This document shows, piece after piece, positions 26,842 through 36,769 of a DNA stretch of 64,000 nucleotides. Origin of the DNA: Burkholderia sp. lig30 (GTDB lineage Bacteria; Pseudomonadota; Gammaproteobacteria; Burkholderiales; Burkholderiaceae); contig NZ_JGVW01000052.1 of NCBI RefSeq assembly GCF_000687455.2, forward strand, positions 1 to 64,000. The letters are read 5' to 3'. Position 1 is the first letter of the stretch; each line of letters opens with the position of its first letter. The notes below the pieces were generated by a model. That model saw only the letters and a list, made by a program, of their open reading frames with translations, did no database searches and had not been told where the DNA came from. The translations under genes and the position numbers were made by a program.

Positions 26842-28292
26842 ACAGATCACTAACAGTTGAATTTTTCCTGATACCGCTGAGCTTCGTTATCGCCATCGCG
26901 ATTCCGATCGTGTTCGAGCCGTTGAACGGGCGGCTGATCTTGTTCTTATTCCTGCTGCTGCTGTATTGCGGCATCTCATTGGCTCGGCCGCTTGTGGGAG
27001 CGATTGGTCTAGTGTTGCTGCAATTTTTTCAGGCGGAACTGCGCAGATATGTGGGATTCATTTACGGCTTCGGCGGATTTGATCCAATCTTGCTGATTGC
27101 GCCTGCCGCCGTGCTGGTCATGATGTTTTCTCTGTTGGTCGGCCGAAATTTGAAGAACGATACGCGGATCTCGAAGCTCGTCGTCATTCTCATCGGTTTT
27201 ATGGTGATCGAGATCTTCAATCCACTGCAAGGCGGGGTGGCGATCGGCATCGGCGGTGCGATGTTCTATCTGATCCCCGTCTTGTCGTTCTGGATCGGGC
27301 GAACCTACTTTACCGAAGCGACCGTGGTCATGCTGGCCATGAAAATTGTCGTTCCGGTCGCGGTGCTTGCGGCAATTTTGGGGATGTACCAGACGTTTGT
27401 CGGTTACTTCGATTACGAGCAGGCATGGCTGGTTGCCGCACATTGGGATCGAGTCGTGGATCTGAACGGGTTGCGCCGGGCCGTCTCGTTCCTGACTTCG
27501 CCAGCAGAATATGGCCGTATTCTCGTTTTTGCGATCGTATTGATCTGGTGTGCATGGTTGAAGCGGCGTAGCCCGTTGATTCTGCTGATGCCGTTCATTT
27601 TCGTGGCGCTCTACTTCGCAGGGATGCGAAGCGCGATTTTCGTCTGTGTCTTTTCGATGGCGGCGCTTTGGGCGGCGATGGGAAGAAGTCAGGCGACGTG
27701 GGCGCCTCGAATCGTTATTGCGCTGGTTCTCGGCATCGCCGGAATCTTGTTCGGAGCGGATCAGTCGCAGCAGGCGGCAAAAGGAAGCGCATCGGAGGCG
27801 TTGATTTCGCATCAGTCCGAGGGGTTGGCCAACCCGCTCGACGAGAAGAAGTCCACCGGGAAAATCCACCTTGCGATGATCGGCTACGGCATTGCCGAAA
27901 GCTTCAGAAACCCGCTCGGACACGGACTGGGCGCTACTACGCTTGCGGCAGGTAAGTTCGGAGGCGAGACAGAAAATACCGAGGTCGACATCTCGAACAT
28001 GTTTCTATCGCTCGGTTGCTTTGGTGGCTTGGTCTATGTCGTATTGTTGTGGCGGATCAGTCAGCTTTCCCTTAGCTACTGGAATAAGGAACGTTCATTC
28101 GCTGCATTGATCATTCTCGGTATCTTGGTCTCTTCCATATTTTCCGTGCTTAGCGCGGGAGATTACGCGAAGAATCAAGTAACTTGGCTGCTCATCGGTG
28201 CACTGGATCGCATCGCCGGTGGTGCGGCGCTCAGGTTCTCCGCGGCGAGGGAGTCGAGAGGCCAGCGGGTAGAGAGCGAGGTGGCCGCATGA
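26838..28292 (+). CDS. O-antigen/exopolysaccharide polymerase (Wzy-like)
   Basis: 484 residues with 11-12 hydrophobic helices and a larger periplasmic loop around residues 300-370 (HQSEGLANPLDEKKSTGK ... NPLGHGLGATTLAAG). The NPLGHGLG motif is typical of Wzy/WaaL-ligase superfamily proteins. It joins repeat units on the periplasmic face. It overlaps both the upstream glycosyltransferase stump and the downstream glycosyltransferase by ATGA. Sequence conservation is low in this family, so the assignment rests on topology and operon position. Confidence 0.85.
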   Translation: MNRSLTVEFFLIPLSFVIAIAIPIVFEPLNGRLILFLFLLLLYCGISLARPLVGAIGLVLLQFFQAELRRYVGFIYGFGGFDPILLIAPAAVLVMMFSLLVGRNLKNDTRISKLVVILIGFMVIEIFNPLQGGVAIGIGGAMFYLIPVLSFWIGRTYFTEATVVMLAMKIVVPVAVLAAILGMYQTFVGYFDYEQAWLVAAHWDRVVDLNGLRRAVSFLTSPAEYGRILVFAIVLIWCAWLKRRSPLILLMPFIFVALYFAGMRSAIFVCVFSMAALWAAMGRSQATWAPRIVIALVLGIAGILFGADQSQQAAKGSASEALISHQSEGLANPLDEKKSTGKIHLAMIGYGIAESFRNPLGHGLGATTLAAGKFGGETENTEVDISNMFLSLGCFGGLVYVVLLWRISQLSLSYWNKERSFAALIILGILVSSIFSVLSAGDYAKNQVTWLLIGALDRIAGGAALRFSAARESRGQRVESEVAA

Positions 28293-29467
28293 CCGGGATC
28301 ATTCGCGCGGGCCAGTCCCACAGCAAGCTGGTCGCCCTGCAAATAGGGATGGGTTGGTTTCCCGAGCAAGCGGGCGGCTTGAATCGATACTTCTATGACC
28401 TCATCGCCAGCGGCAAGAATGCTGGCATGGATCAAGCGGGCCTGGTATGCGGAGCATTCGAGTGCGAACGCGGTGAGAACTGGAGTGTCAACGCGTTCGC
28501 TGCGCGCGACGCTTCCATTTCCACTCGTTTATGGCGGGCGCGCAAAGCGGTCGCCAAGCGTGTTGCCGAATACAGGCCAGACGTCGTTGCGGCGCACTTC
28601 GCGCTGTACTCGGCACCTGCGTTGGGTGCGATGCGCGACCGTCCGCTTGTCGCGCATTTTCACGGGCCGTGGTGCGACGAAGGTGCGGCGGAAGGCCAGG
28701 GCGGTATTGCACAGACCGGCAAGTTTCTGTTGGAGCGAACGGTTTACCGGCGTGCGTCGCGGCATATCGTGTTATCCGAAGCATTCGGATCGATTCTGCA
28801 CGAGCGCTTTGGAATCCGTCGCGATCGCATTCGCGTGATACCGGGAGGCGTCGATGCGAGCAAGTTCGATGTTGAACTATCTCAGGCGGCGGCGCTGCGT
28901 CAGCTCGGTTGGCCCCTGGATCGTCCGATTGTTCTGGTAGTTCGGCGCCTCGCGTGGCGTATGGGGCATGAAAATCTCATCAGGGCGATCGCAGACGTTC
29001 GGAAGCGGGTGCCCGAGGTGCTGGTGCATATCGTTGGCAAAGGGCCGCTTGCTTCCGAACTGCAGAGGCGCGTCGACGAATTGGATCTCTCGGAGAACGT
29101 GCGCCTGGTCGGATACGTCAGCGATGAGGAACTCCCCATCTGTTACCGGGCGGCAACCCTGTCGGTCGTTCCGACTGTCGCTCTGGAGGGTTTCGGACTG
29201 ATCACGCTCGAGTCGTTGGCGGCGGGCACGCCGGTGCTCGTCACGCCGGTGGGCGGATTGCCGGAAGCCGTATCCGGTTTGTCGCCGAATCTCGTCCTCG
29301 GGGGGGCCGGACATGAATTCATTTCCGACGCGCTTGTTGGTGCGCTGACGGGAAGTTTGCGTCTGCCGGACTCCGGCGACTGCAAGGAATATGTTCGACG
29401 GAATTTCTCATGGCCCGAGATCGCATTGAGAATTCGCAAAGTTTATGAAGAGGCGCTTCAAGAATGA
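28289..29467 (+). CDS. Glycosyltransferase family 4 protein
   Basis: 392 residues from the ATG at 28289, overlapping the wzy stop. Motifs include LQIGMGWFPEQAGGLNRYFY, HFHGPWCDEG, VIPGGVDASKF, LVVRRLAWRMGHENLI and the E-x7-E segment EGFGLITLESLAAGTPV. It transfers a hexose to the lipid-linked intermediate. It is followed by another four-base overlap, indicating that the set is translated as one unit. Confidence 0.88.
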   Translation: MTGIIRAGQSHSKLVALQIGMGWFPEQAGGLNRYFYDLIASGKNAGMDQAGLVCGAFECERGENWSVNAFAARDASISTRLWRARKAVAKRVAEYRPDVVAAHFALYSAPALGAMRDRPLVAHFHGPWCDEGAAEGQGGIAQTGKFLLERTVYRRASRHIVLSEAFGSILHERFGIRRDRIRVIPGGVDASKFDVELSQAAALRQLGWPLDRPIVLVVRRLAWRMGHENLIRAIADVRKRVPEVLVHIVGKGPLASELQRRVDELDLSENVRLVGYVSDEELPICYRAATLSVVPTVALEGFGLITLESLAAGTPVLVTPVGGLPEAVSGLSPNLVLGGAGHEFISDALVGALTGSLRLPDSGDCKEYVRRNFSWPEIALRIRKVYEEALQE

Positions 29468-30615
29468 AATCCAACGTCCTGTTTATCGATCAATCAGGTC
29501 AACTGGGCGGCGCAGAGTTATCGCTTCTTGATATCGCAAAGCGCTGGCAGGGCGATCGGAAAGTGTTTCTGTTCGAGGATGGCGATTTCCGCCACCGTCT
29601 TGAAGACGCGCAGGTGCCCGTCCATGTGCTAGCGGACGTCGGAAATCTGTTTTCCGCGCGACGCGACAGCGGCGTGCTGCAACTGATGCAGGTTGTGCCA
29701 TCGATGTACGCGATGGTGCGCAATCTCGGCACGCAGGCGAGAGATTTTGACGTCCTCTACGCAAATTCTCAGAAGGCGTTTGTGATCGGGGCGATCGTGG
29801 CTGCCGTCACGCGGAAACGTTGTGTCTGGCATTTGCGTGACATGTTGACGGCCGATCATTTCAGTCCATTGCTGCGCGGTGTCGCAACGCTGCTGGCGAA
29901 CAGGATTGCGGCTGTCGTGATCGCCAATTCGCAGGCAACGGCCGATGCGTTCGTGAGCGCTGGCGGAAAGCGGAGCAAGGTGCGAGTCGTTCACAATGGA
30001 TTTGACTTGTCGACGTTTGCACGCACCGACTCAGGTGGCTCGAACGAGCTTCGTCGCGCGCTTGCCTGCGGCGAGGCGCCCCTGGTCGGGGTGTTCAGCC
30101 GGCTTGCGAGTTGGAAGGGGCAGCATGTCGTGCTGGATGCATTGCGCGATCTGCCGGGCGTGCACGTGGTGTTCGTGGGTGCTGCACTGTTCGGCGAGGA
30201 GAAATACGAGGAGTATCTGCGCCAGCGTGTCGGAGAGCTGAAATTGACCGACAGGGTACATTTTCTCGGGTTCCGTTCCGATGTTCCCGAATTGCTGAGA
30301 GCGATCGACATTGCAATACATGCATCCACGTCTCCCGAGCCGTTCGGTCGGGTCGTGGTCGAGGCCATGTTGGCCGGCAAGCCGGTTATCGCGTCGGCGG
30401 CGGGCGGTGTGCGCGAATTGATTGACGATGGCGTGACAGGGGTTCTCGTGCCGCCGGGCGACGCGGCCGCATTGAGAGGCGCGATCAAGAGGCTGATCGA
30501 TGATCGGCCGCTGGCTGATCGATTGGCGGATAGCGCGGCGATTCACGCTCGACAGAACTTTTCGGTGGATGAGATGCTGACGCGTATCAGCAATGTCGTC
30601 AACGATGTCCGGTAG
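29464..30615 (+). CDS. Glycosyltransferase family 4 protein
   Basis: 383 residues. MKSNVLFIDQSGQLGGAELS is the acceptor-side GGAE motif. Later landmarks are WHLRDMLTADHFSP, VHNGFDLSTF, GVFSRLASWKGQHVVLDAL and E-x7-E in EPFGRVVVEAMLAGKPV. It overlaps its upstream neighbour by ATGA. A 144-bp gap without recognisable content precedes the flippase gene. Confidence 0.88.
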   Translation: MKSNVLFIDQSGQLGGAELSLLDIAKRWQGDRKVFLFEDGDFRHRLEDAQVPVHVLADVGNLFSARRDSGVLQLMQVVPSMYAMVRNLGTQARDFDVLYANSQKAFVIGAIVAAVTRKRCVWHLRDMLTADHFSPLLRGVATLLANRIAAVVIANSQATADAFVSAGGKRSKVRVVHNGFDLSTFARTDSGGSNELRRALACGEAPLVGVFSRLASWKGQHVVLDALRDLPGVHVVFVGAALFGEEKYEEYLRQRVGELKLTDRVHFLGFRSDVPELLRAIDIAIHASTSPEPFGRVVVEAMLAGKPVIASAAGGVRELIDDGVTGVLVPPGDAAALRGAIKRLIDDRPLADRLADSAAIHARQNFSVDEMLTRISNVVNDVR

Positions 30616-30759
30616 ACGGGCGCCGCACGTGCAACCAGGCTGCTTTGGCCTGCCGTCGACATCAGCACGACAGCTCGTGCCATCGCTGATTGCCCGTCAC
30701 GCTGATCGGCGTACCGTTGCCGAGCCTTGCGCAAGGACCGGGCTCACGAGTTGGGAATC

Positions 30760-32262
30760 ATGGAAAAAGTGATCGAATCGGAAGTGCAGGAAGACGCGAA
30801 TCGGAATGACGAGATCCACGCGCGCGCGAAGAGCGGGATCCGGACGATGATGTCGCGTCAAATATTCACGCAGGTCTTTACGTTCGGCGCGGGGGTGGTG
30901 CTTGCTCGGCATCTGGTGCCCGCGGACTTCGGCTTGTTTGCCATCGCGACATTCTTCGTCACGACAATCGCGCAATTCGGAAGCTTCGGCCTCGGCGCAT
31001 CTCTCGTCCAGAACCGGCAAGAGATTGTCGAGCGGGATCTCAGCGTCGCGTTCACTTTGCAGCAGATCGTTATCGTTTCGGTCGTCATTCTCCTCAACAT
31101 CGGCGCGGGGTTTATCGGCAAGCTGTATCCGCATCAACCGGAAGCATTGGTCTGGCTGATACGTGCGATCAGCCTCAACCTGTTCCTGACGACGTGGAAA
31201 ACGATGAGCGAGCTGCAGCTCGAGCGAAAGCTCGCGTTCCACATGATTGCTCGAATTGAGATCGCCGAGACGCTGACATATCAGACTGTTGCGGTTCTGA
31301 TGGCGCTGTGCGGCTTTGGTGTGTGGAGTCTGGTTGCCGCGCTTGTTGTGCGAAGTTTGCTTGGCACGTTGCTCGCGTATGTAGCGGCGCCGTGGCCGAT
31401 ACGCTTCATTTTCGACAAGGGTATTGCCGCGAGAATTCTGCGATTCGGTGTGCCTTACCAGTTGCAGACGATCATGAATTCCGTGAGCTCGTGGATCATT
31501 CCTCTGTTAGTCGGTCCTCTGGTCGGCCCGCACGCGGTTGGTTACCTCAACTGGGCATCCAGCAATGGGAAGAAACCGCTGCTACTCGTCGATGCGGTGA
31601 TGAGAGTGTCGTTTCCTCATTTCGCGAGACTGCAGGATCAACCCGAGGAGGCGGAGCGAATCCTGCGTCATTACCTGACCTGGCTTCTCATTCCTTCCGG
31701 GCTTTGGTTTTCGGTAATATTTTCTGCCGCGGATTCATTGGTGCCGCTGGTGTATACGCAAAAGTGGGCACCCGCGATTCCGGCGCTCATCCTTTGCGCG
31801 CTGGCCGTTGGTGTCGACTGTATCAGTTGGATCGTCGTGCAGTCGCAGAGTGCGCTCGGGCACGTCGGCCACGCGGTTCGACTGACAACGATCAGAAGCG
31901 TGCTGAACGTCACCCTTGGCATAGGGTTGGTGTACTGGCTGGGATTCATCGGCGTGCCGATTGCGTACCTCATTGCTTACACGATTTGCACCCCGTTGGC
32001 GTTTTCCGGGATGCGAGCTGGTAGTGCCGGACGCGTGCTTCGATCCTTGTTCTGGATTGCGTTGCCGGTGGTGGCGTCATGTGCGGCGGGATATGCCGCA
32101 GGGCTGTACGTGGAAGGGTTGGTGTTGCGCTCGATCGCTTCAATCTCGGTGAGTATTCTGGCGTTCGCGTGCGTATTTTGGGTAACGGCGCCGGCGGAGG
32201 TTACGTCAATCGTCAAGCTCCGGGTAGCGCGGCTGACCGCAGGCGCCAAGTCGAAATTTTGA
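30760..32262 (+). CDS. Oligosaccharide flippase (Wzx-like)
   Basis: 500 residues from the ATG at 30760, with GGGA just upstream. A soluble N-terminal 35 residues is followed by about 12-14 membrane helices. The MOP-superfamily pattern includes MMSRQIFTQVFTFGAGVVLA, RHLVPADFGLFAIATFFVTT and FGVPYQLQTIMNSVSSWIIP. It translocates the undecaprenyl-linked repeat unit to the periplasm for polymerisation by Wzy. Position and topology support this over a multidrug-efflux role. Confidence 0.9.
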   Translation: MEKVIESEVQEDANRNDEIHARAKSGIRTMMSRQIFTQVFTFGAGVVLARHLVPADFGLFAIATFFVTTIAQFGSFGLGASLVQNRQEIVERDLSVAFTLQQIVIVSVVILLNIGAGFIGKLYPHQPEALVWLIRAISLNLFLTTWKTMSELQLERKLAFHMIARIEIAETLTYQTVAVLMALCGFGVWSLVAALVVRSLLGTLLAYVAAPWPIRFIFDKGIAARILRFGVPYQLQTIMNSVSSWIIPLLVGPLVGPHAVGYLNWASSNGKKPLLLVDAVMRVSFPHFARLQDQPEEAERILRHYLTWLLIPSGLWFSVIFSAADSLVPLVYTQKWAPAIPALILCALAVGVDCISWIVVQSQSALGHVGHAVRLTTIRSVLNVTLGIGLVYWLGFIGVPIAYLIAYTICTPLAFSGMRAGSAGRVLRSLFWIALPVVASCAAGYAAGLYVEGLVLRSIASISVSILAFACVFWVTAPAEVTSIVKLRVARLTAGAKSKF

Positions 32263-32315
32263 AAAATCGGTTGACGGAAACATCGCGGAAAAAGCACAAA
32301 GTTGGAGATCGTTAT

Positions 32316-33452
32316 ATGCGCGTCGGGATCATCACACACAACGTATTCCCGGGAGACGGGCAAGGCAGAGTCACGTACGAAATTGCCAAGTATGCGAAAA
32401 GCCAGGGCGCGGAAGTGGTGCTGATTGCAGACAAGGTCAGCTCCGACCTCACCGACCTCGGCATCGAGTGGATTAGGATCAGAGGACTCGATAAGGTCAC
32501 TAATCTCCTCAAAGGAATTCATTTCGCGATTAGTGCCACGTTGCTGGTTAAGCGCGAGAAACTGAATTTTGACGTGCTGCTGTGCAACGGAGCTGTTTAT
32601 TATGCGAAGCACGACATCAATGTTGCGCATTTCGTCCACGGTGCCTGGCTGAAGTCGAAGTACTATCCGTTTCGTCGGGTAACTTCGCTCTATTCGCTGT
32701 ACCAGAGATGCTTTACATCATTGAACGCTTTTCTCGAGCGGCGGGTGTTTGGAAACGCAAGGTGGGTGGTAGGCATTTCGGGTAATGTGTCGGGTGAGCT
32801 TGCTTCGATCGGGATCGAAAAAACCAGGATCGTTGGAATTGGCAACGGTGTCGACACGACGGAGTTTTCTCCGGGGCCAGCCGACCGTGAAGCATTGGGA
32901 CTGCCAATCGACGTTCCGCTGGCGCTCTTCGCGGGGGATATCCGGACTTCGAGGAAGAACCTGGACAGTGTACTGACTGCATTGACCGAATCGCCGAGTC
33001 TGCACCTCGCCGTCGTTGGTAGCACGGCCGGAAGTCCTTTTCCAAAACGTGTCGAAGAATTGGGGCTGCAGAACCGGGTGCGCTTCCTGGGTTATAGGCG
33101 AGATCTTCCGGTGATCATGCGCGCATCCGACTTTTTCGTTTTTCCGTCACGTTATGAAACGTCGGGACTCGTCGTGTTCGAGGCGATGGCATCGGGGTTA
33201 CCGGTCGTGACGGCGCGAACGACCGGAGCATCAGAACTGGTTTCAAAGGAATCCGGGTACGTGCTTGCGGATCCGGACGACACGAACGGAATCGCGAAAG
33301 TGCTGCGCTTACTCAGCGAAGACGAAAAGCGGCGTCGCCGCTTGGGGGATGGTGCACTACGGGTTGCACAACGTAATACCTGGCAGCACATGACCGCTAG
33401 GTACTGGAAACTCTTTGTCGCGGTAGCGGGCTCGCGGACCAATGCAGACTAA
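32316..33452 (+). CDS. Glycosyltransferase family 4 protein
   Basis: 378 residues from the ATG at 32316 (TTGGAG upstream). The N-terminus is MRVGIITHNVFPGDGQGRVT. Donor-side motifs are VGIGNGVDTTEF, FLGYRRDLPVIMRASDFFVF and E-x7-E in YETSGLVVFEAMASGLPVVT. It is the last gene of the continuous left-to-right core run. A strong hairpin without a T-tract lies about 75 bp after its stop. Confidence 0.88.
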   Translation: MRVGIITHNVFPGDGQGRVTYEIAKYAKSQGAEVVLIADKVSSDLTDLGIEWIRIRGLDKVTNLLKGIHFAISATLLVKREKLNFDVLLCNGAVYYAKHDINVAHFVHGAWLKSKYYPFRRVTSLYSLYQRCFTSLNAFLERRVFGNARWVVGISGNVSGELASIGIEKTRIVGIGNGVDTTEFSPGPADREALGLPIDVPLALFAGDIRTSRKNLDSVLTALTESPSLHLAVVGSTAGSPFPKRVEELGLQNRVRFLGYRRDLPVIMRASDFFVFPSRYETSGLVVFEAMASGLPVVTARTTGASELVSKESGYVLADPDDTNGIAKVLRLLSEDEKRRRRLGDGALRVAQRNTWQHMTARYWKLFVAVAGSRTNAD

Positions 33453-33836
33453 GCGGCCGACGCGGTGCACGGTCGTTGTCCGCATTGCGCTGGCAAACGA
33501 ATCATGCGTCACCCTGAGATCTTCGAGTTGTCTGCTGCGAGCAGCAGACAACGAGCTTCTTGACCAGTACTTCCTGAAACAAGGGCCGGTTACCAAACGA
33601 CAAAAATTACGCGTTTACCGTCAATGACTGAGATGCAGATTTATATCGGATGGGCTGCATTATTAAATGCACTTTGGCGGGCAAGCAACGATCCGACTTA
33701 ACATCGCTGCTTTCTTTGGCGCAGAGATTGGTTGTGGCAATCTGCATATATTTTGGTATTTCTGAATCCTATCAAAAATAACGGGCATAGAATAATTTGC
33801 TAATCCAACCAGAAAGAGAATGGCGAGGAAACTAGG
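33453..33836. other. AT-shifted intergenic stretch between core and decoration genes
   Basis: Apart from the hairpin, no gene is seen. Base composition turns noticeably AT-rich from about 33600 onward, and this continues into the following acyltransferase. The promoter for that gene is expected here. Confidence 0.45.
33527..33552 (+). terminator. Perfect 11-bp hairpin after the core operon
   Basis: GTTGTCTGCTG (33527-33537) and CAGCAGACAAC (33542-33552) pair perfectly around a CGAG loop. No T-run follows, so it may be a Rho-linked or processing hairpin rather than a classical intrinsic terminator. It marks the boundary between the core genes and the AT-richer decoration region. Confidence 0.5.
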
Positions 33837-34955
33837 ATGAAAAATAGGCTTCCTGAGCTTACAGGCCTGAGGTGTATCGCTGTATCCATGGTCGTGCTTG
33901 GTCATGCGGAAGGCACGGTGCCAGGAGGATATGTAGGATGGCTGGCGCCGCTGAAATTGTTTTCCAATGGTACGCAAGGGGTTTTGATTTTTTTTGTTCT
34001 GAGTGGATTTCTTATTACCACTCTGCTCAAATATGAATATCGTGCAACCGGGCGAATAAATTTTCTCAAGTTTTATATGCGGCGTTCATTAAGGATATGG
34101 CCTGCATTCTATATTTTCATTATCTCGATCGCGCTTTTGGCTCGCGCGGGGAAGATTGACGTTGATCCGCGGCAATTGTTATTTGCATCCCTACATGTTT
34201 GGAATTACTCCGCGCTGCTTGGCCTAGGTCCAACAAGTGCGGCTCACCCAGACGGTGCTTGGTATCTCGGGCACTTCTGGAGCTTAGCTCTAGAGGAGCA
34301 ATTTTACTGGTTTTGGCCTCCGCTCGCGATTTACATGCTACAGAGTCGTAATGACCGCATCTTGCTTGCCATGATCCTGATTGAACCTCTAGTGAGGATG
34401 GCAAGTTACTTCGCAATGCCCGGGCTGCGAGGACAACTTGCCATGATGCTCCATACGGGGGTGGATCCGATTTTAATCGGGTGCTATATCTCATTTAAGT
34501 ACGACAAAATAAAGGCATGGCTCGATTCGCAGCGATATGCGAATGCGTCGGTCACATGCCTCGTAGTGGTATTGTTTTTCGTGATACCGTTTATTTCGCG
34601 CTGGGTCGGTGGATATTGGTCGGCCACCTATGGGAAAACGATCGAGGCGGCGATCGTTGGAATCGTCATTGTGACGATTATCGATAGGCGAGAATTTTGG
34701 CTTTCGCGAATTCTCAGGAATAACTTGTTCGTTTTCGTAGGTACAATCTCGTTCAGCTTATATTTGTGGCAGCAATTATTTAATGGATTTGACTCGCCGG
34801 TTCGGATGGAGTTTCCTTTGAATATCCTGCAAGCGTTTGCTGCCGCAGCGGTAAGCTATTGGTTTGTTGAGGTGCCGTTCCTGCGGTTAAAAGACAATCT
34901 TGGGAAAAATGGGCATCGTCCAACTATCGAGCCATCTGGCGCAAAAACAGAGTGA
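33837..34955 (+). CDS. Acyltransferase 3 family membrane protein (OafA-like)
   Basis: 372 residues with about ten membrane helices. KNRLPELTGLRCIAVSMVVL plus GHAEG provides the catalytic His region, IFFVLSGFLITTLLKYEY the next helix, RSLRIWPAFYIFI the conserved R-x10 region, and HFWSLALEEQFYWFWPPLAI is diagnostic. It is predicted to O-acylate the polymer. The gene is much more AT-rich than the flanking core genes, consistent with separate acquisition. Confidence 0.9.
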   Translation: MKNRLPELTGLRCIAVSMVVLGHAEGTVPGGYVGWLAPLKLFSNGTQGVLIFFVLSGFLITTLLKYEYRATGRINFLKFYMRRSLRIWPAFYIFIISIALLARAGKIDVDPRQLLFASLHVWNYSALLGLGPTSAAHPDGAWYLGHFWSLALEEQFYWFWPPLAIYMLQSRNDRILLAMILIEPLVRMASYFAMPGLRGQLAMMLHTGVDPILIGCYISFKYDKIKAWLDSQRYANASVTCLVVVLFFVIPFISRWVGGYWSATYGKTIEAAIVGIVIVTIIDRREFWLSRILRNNLFVFVGTISFSLYLWQQLFNGFDSPVRMEFPLNILQAFAAAAVSYWFVEVPFLRLKDNLGKNGHRPTIEPSGAKTE

Positions 34956-35344
34956 TTCTGCAGCGAAACTTATTGAAATTTACTTAATCTACGGCAACCG
35001 ATTATCTGATGGCGCGTTATGCAGTCGTCACGCAGCAAGGGAACTCGGTTGATGGCCAAGACGGATGAGGCTACGCGAACGGCGTGGCCGTACCGGTCGG
35101 GTGATATAGGCGGGCAAGACGCCCGCCGAAGTTGCCAAGGCGAGCGAGGGCGTGACAAGCCGCATATACCTGGAGAGTTCGGCTCGACCGACGTGGCAAC
35201 GACGCGCTTCACATGATGGTCATGGGAGATCCGGCGCAATTGGATGCGGTCGAGCTCGAAGGTTTGCGTAGCGCTGCTGCAAGACTCGCTGGTACCCGGA
35301 TTGGATATTGAGCTGTGAGCGTTCAAGTGCGCAACCGGTCGATT
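34956..35344. other. Non-coding stretch downstream of an acyltransferase
   Basis: No supportable gene. A hairpin GGCGGGC-AAGAC-GCCCGCC (35109-35127) lies about 150 bp after the preceding stop. The remainder looks like decayed sequence leading into the IS3 relic. Confidence 0.4.
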
Positions 35345-35660
35345 TCCACCGGTACTTGATCCGGGATTTGTCAGCCGCAAGGCCGTGTGCTGGAGCGTGT
35401 ATGTCAGCGACGCTGCCGAACATGCCGCCCACTTGGCGCGCCGCATGGCTTCGCTGAATCGAGCATCGCCATCGTGGCATCTGCTATGTGACGCCTACGC
35501 AGCGTCACGCCGGCGACGATCGTGCGTTTCTCGCGGCGCGTCCGCACTGTACGCGAGAAGGCCCGCGCGAACAATCCGAACCGCGGCACGGTCGTGGCAA
35601 CATTGGCGCTCAACGCAGACAAATGGCCTTTGGCTGCTTGAGTGAGGCGACAATTAGCTT
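35345..35660 (+). pseudogene. IS3-family transposase (orfB) relic with deletion and frameshifts
   Basis: Three pieces in different frames match the integrase core of IS3 transposases: YLIRD; then FVSRKAVCWSVYVSDAAEHA followed by AHLARR; and after a deletion HRGICYVTPTQRHAGDDRAF followed by LAARP, with a further frameshift before ARANNPNR. The intervening catalytic segment is missing. The relic sits between two acyltransferase genes and records past mobile-element activity in the decoration region. Confidence 0.7.
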
Positions 35661-35689
35661 GACATGCGCCGGCATTATGCAATGGAGGC

Positions 35690-36244
35690 TTAATGCAGCC
35701 AGCGCCGATAAGTCGGCCGATAACTCAGGTCCGAGCGACGGCTGCCGATTTGACGCGCAGGGACACCCGCCACGATCGAATACGGTGCAACGTCCTTGGT
35801 AACGACTGCGCCGCTCGCAACCACTGCCCCCACGCCGATGGTCACGCCGGGCAGGACAGTGGCCCGCGTCCCGATGAACACGTAGTCCTCGATGATCACC
35901 GGCATGATCCGACCTTCGAACGTCTGGGAATGCACGTCGTGATCAGCGGAAAGAATGATGCAATCCGCCGAGATGCTCACTCGATTGCCAATGTGCAGCC
36001 CGCCGCGTGAATCGAGTCGGCAGTTCTGGTTGATGGTGCTGTCGTCGCCGATGGAGAGTTTCCGCGGAGCATCCGTCCATGCACCGAGATGAATGGAACT
36101 TCCATTGCCAATGGTGAAATGCATCAGCCGTCGGTAGAATCCCAGCCGAATCCAGTGGAGGGGAATGTACGCGATCAAATGATTTGAGGCGTAAACTCTC
36201 AGTTCCAGCCACAGCGATTTCAGGCATCGAAATAGCAATCCCAT
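35690..36244 (-). CDS. Hexapeptide-repeat (left-handed beta-helix) O-acetyltransferase
   Basis: 184 residues from the ATG at 36244 (GGAG eight bases upstream). The C-terminal two thirds are hexapeptide repeats (IGDDSTINQNCRLDSRGGLH, IGNRVSISADCIIL). The CoA-binding loop includes the catalytic HDVHS segment, and the helix ends with FIGTRATVLPGVTIGVGAVV. WcaF/Maa-like enzymes acetylate sugars in the cytosol using acetyl-CoA, unlike the membrane acyltransferases around it. It is oriented opposite to the neighbouring acyltransferases and divergent from the gene at 36770. Confidence 0.88.
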   Translation of the reverse strand: MGLLFRCLKSLWLELRVYASNHLIAYIPLHWIRLGFYRRLMHFTIGNGSSIHLGAWTDAPRKLSIGDDSTINQNCRLDSRGGLHIGNRVSISADCIILSADHDVHSQTFEGRIMPVIIEDYVFIGTRATVLPGVTIGVGAVVASGAVVTKDVAPYSIVAGVPARQIGSRRSDLSYRPTYRRWLH

Positions 36245-36769
36245 TGTTGCCGCTCCACTTGTAACGAAAAAATAAAAACCTAATTGTTTTATAGAATCTG
36301 TAAAACAAGTCGTATGCGAACATCGGTATCGGCGGCGATGGAACGTATTGTTACGTTGGGGCCGCCTCGCCAGGCTGGGATTCAAGCTCAGCCGTTGCCG
36401 AAAAAGCTGATTCGACAAAATGAAAAAATAAAGGCAGGAATGCTTGCCACGCTAGTCGTGATGGTAACAATTCTCGGTCGAATATGGGGGCATTGGTCAC
36501 AGATGGCGGCCAGCTACACGATATTGTCCGATTCCGGAGCATGACCGCCTCTTACACTACAGTAACGGTCGACTGTAGTGTCGATGACGGTCTGACTGTC
36601 GCCATCCGACCTTGTGACACGAGAACCGCATGCCGGCGTTAAGACACCGTATGGACGATGCGACCGGCTTGATTGGGCCTCGAGGCGCGGAGCGCAGTTC
36701 AGTTCTCTTATTCCGGGGGATTGGGGACGCATCTTCATCCTCTGCACCACTGTTTATGCCGACTCATCC
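36245..36769. promoter_or_regulatory. Divergent intergenic region with a 9-bp inverted repeat
   Basis: This 525-bp AT-rich stretch lies between divergent acyltransferase genes. A perfect inverted repeat ACACTACAG / CTGTAGTGT (36554-36562, 36573-36581; 10-bp spacer) lies about 190 bp before the right-hand gene and could be an operator or hairpin. No convincing gene is present. Confidence 0.45.
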
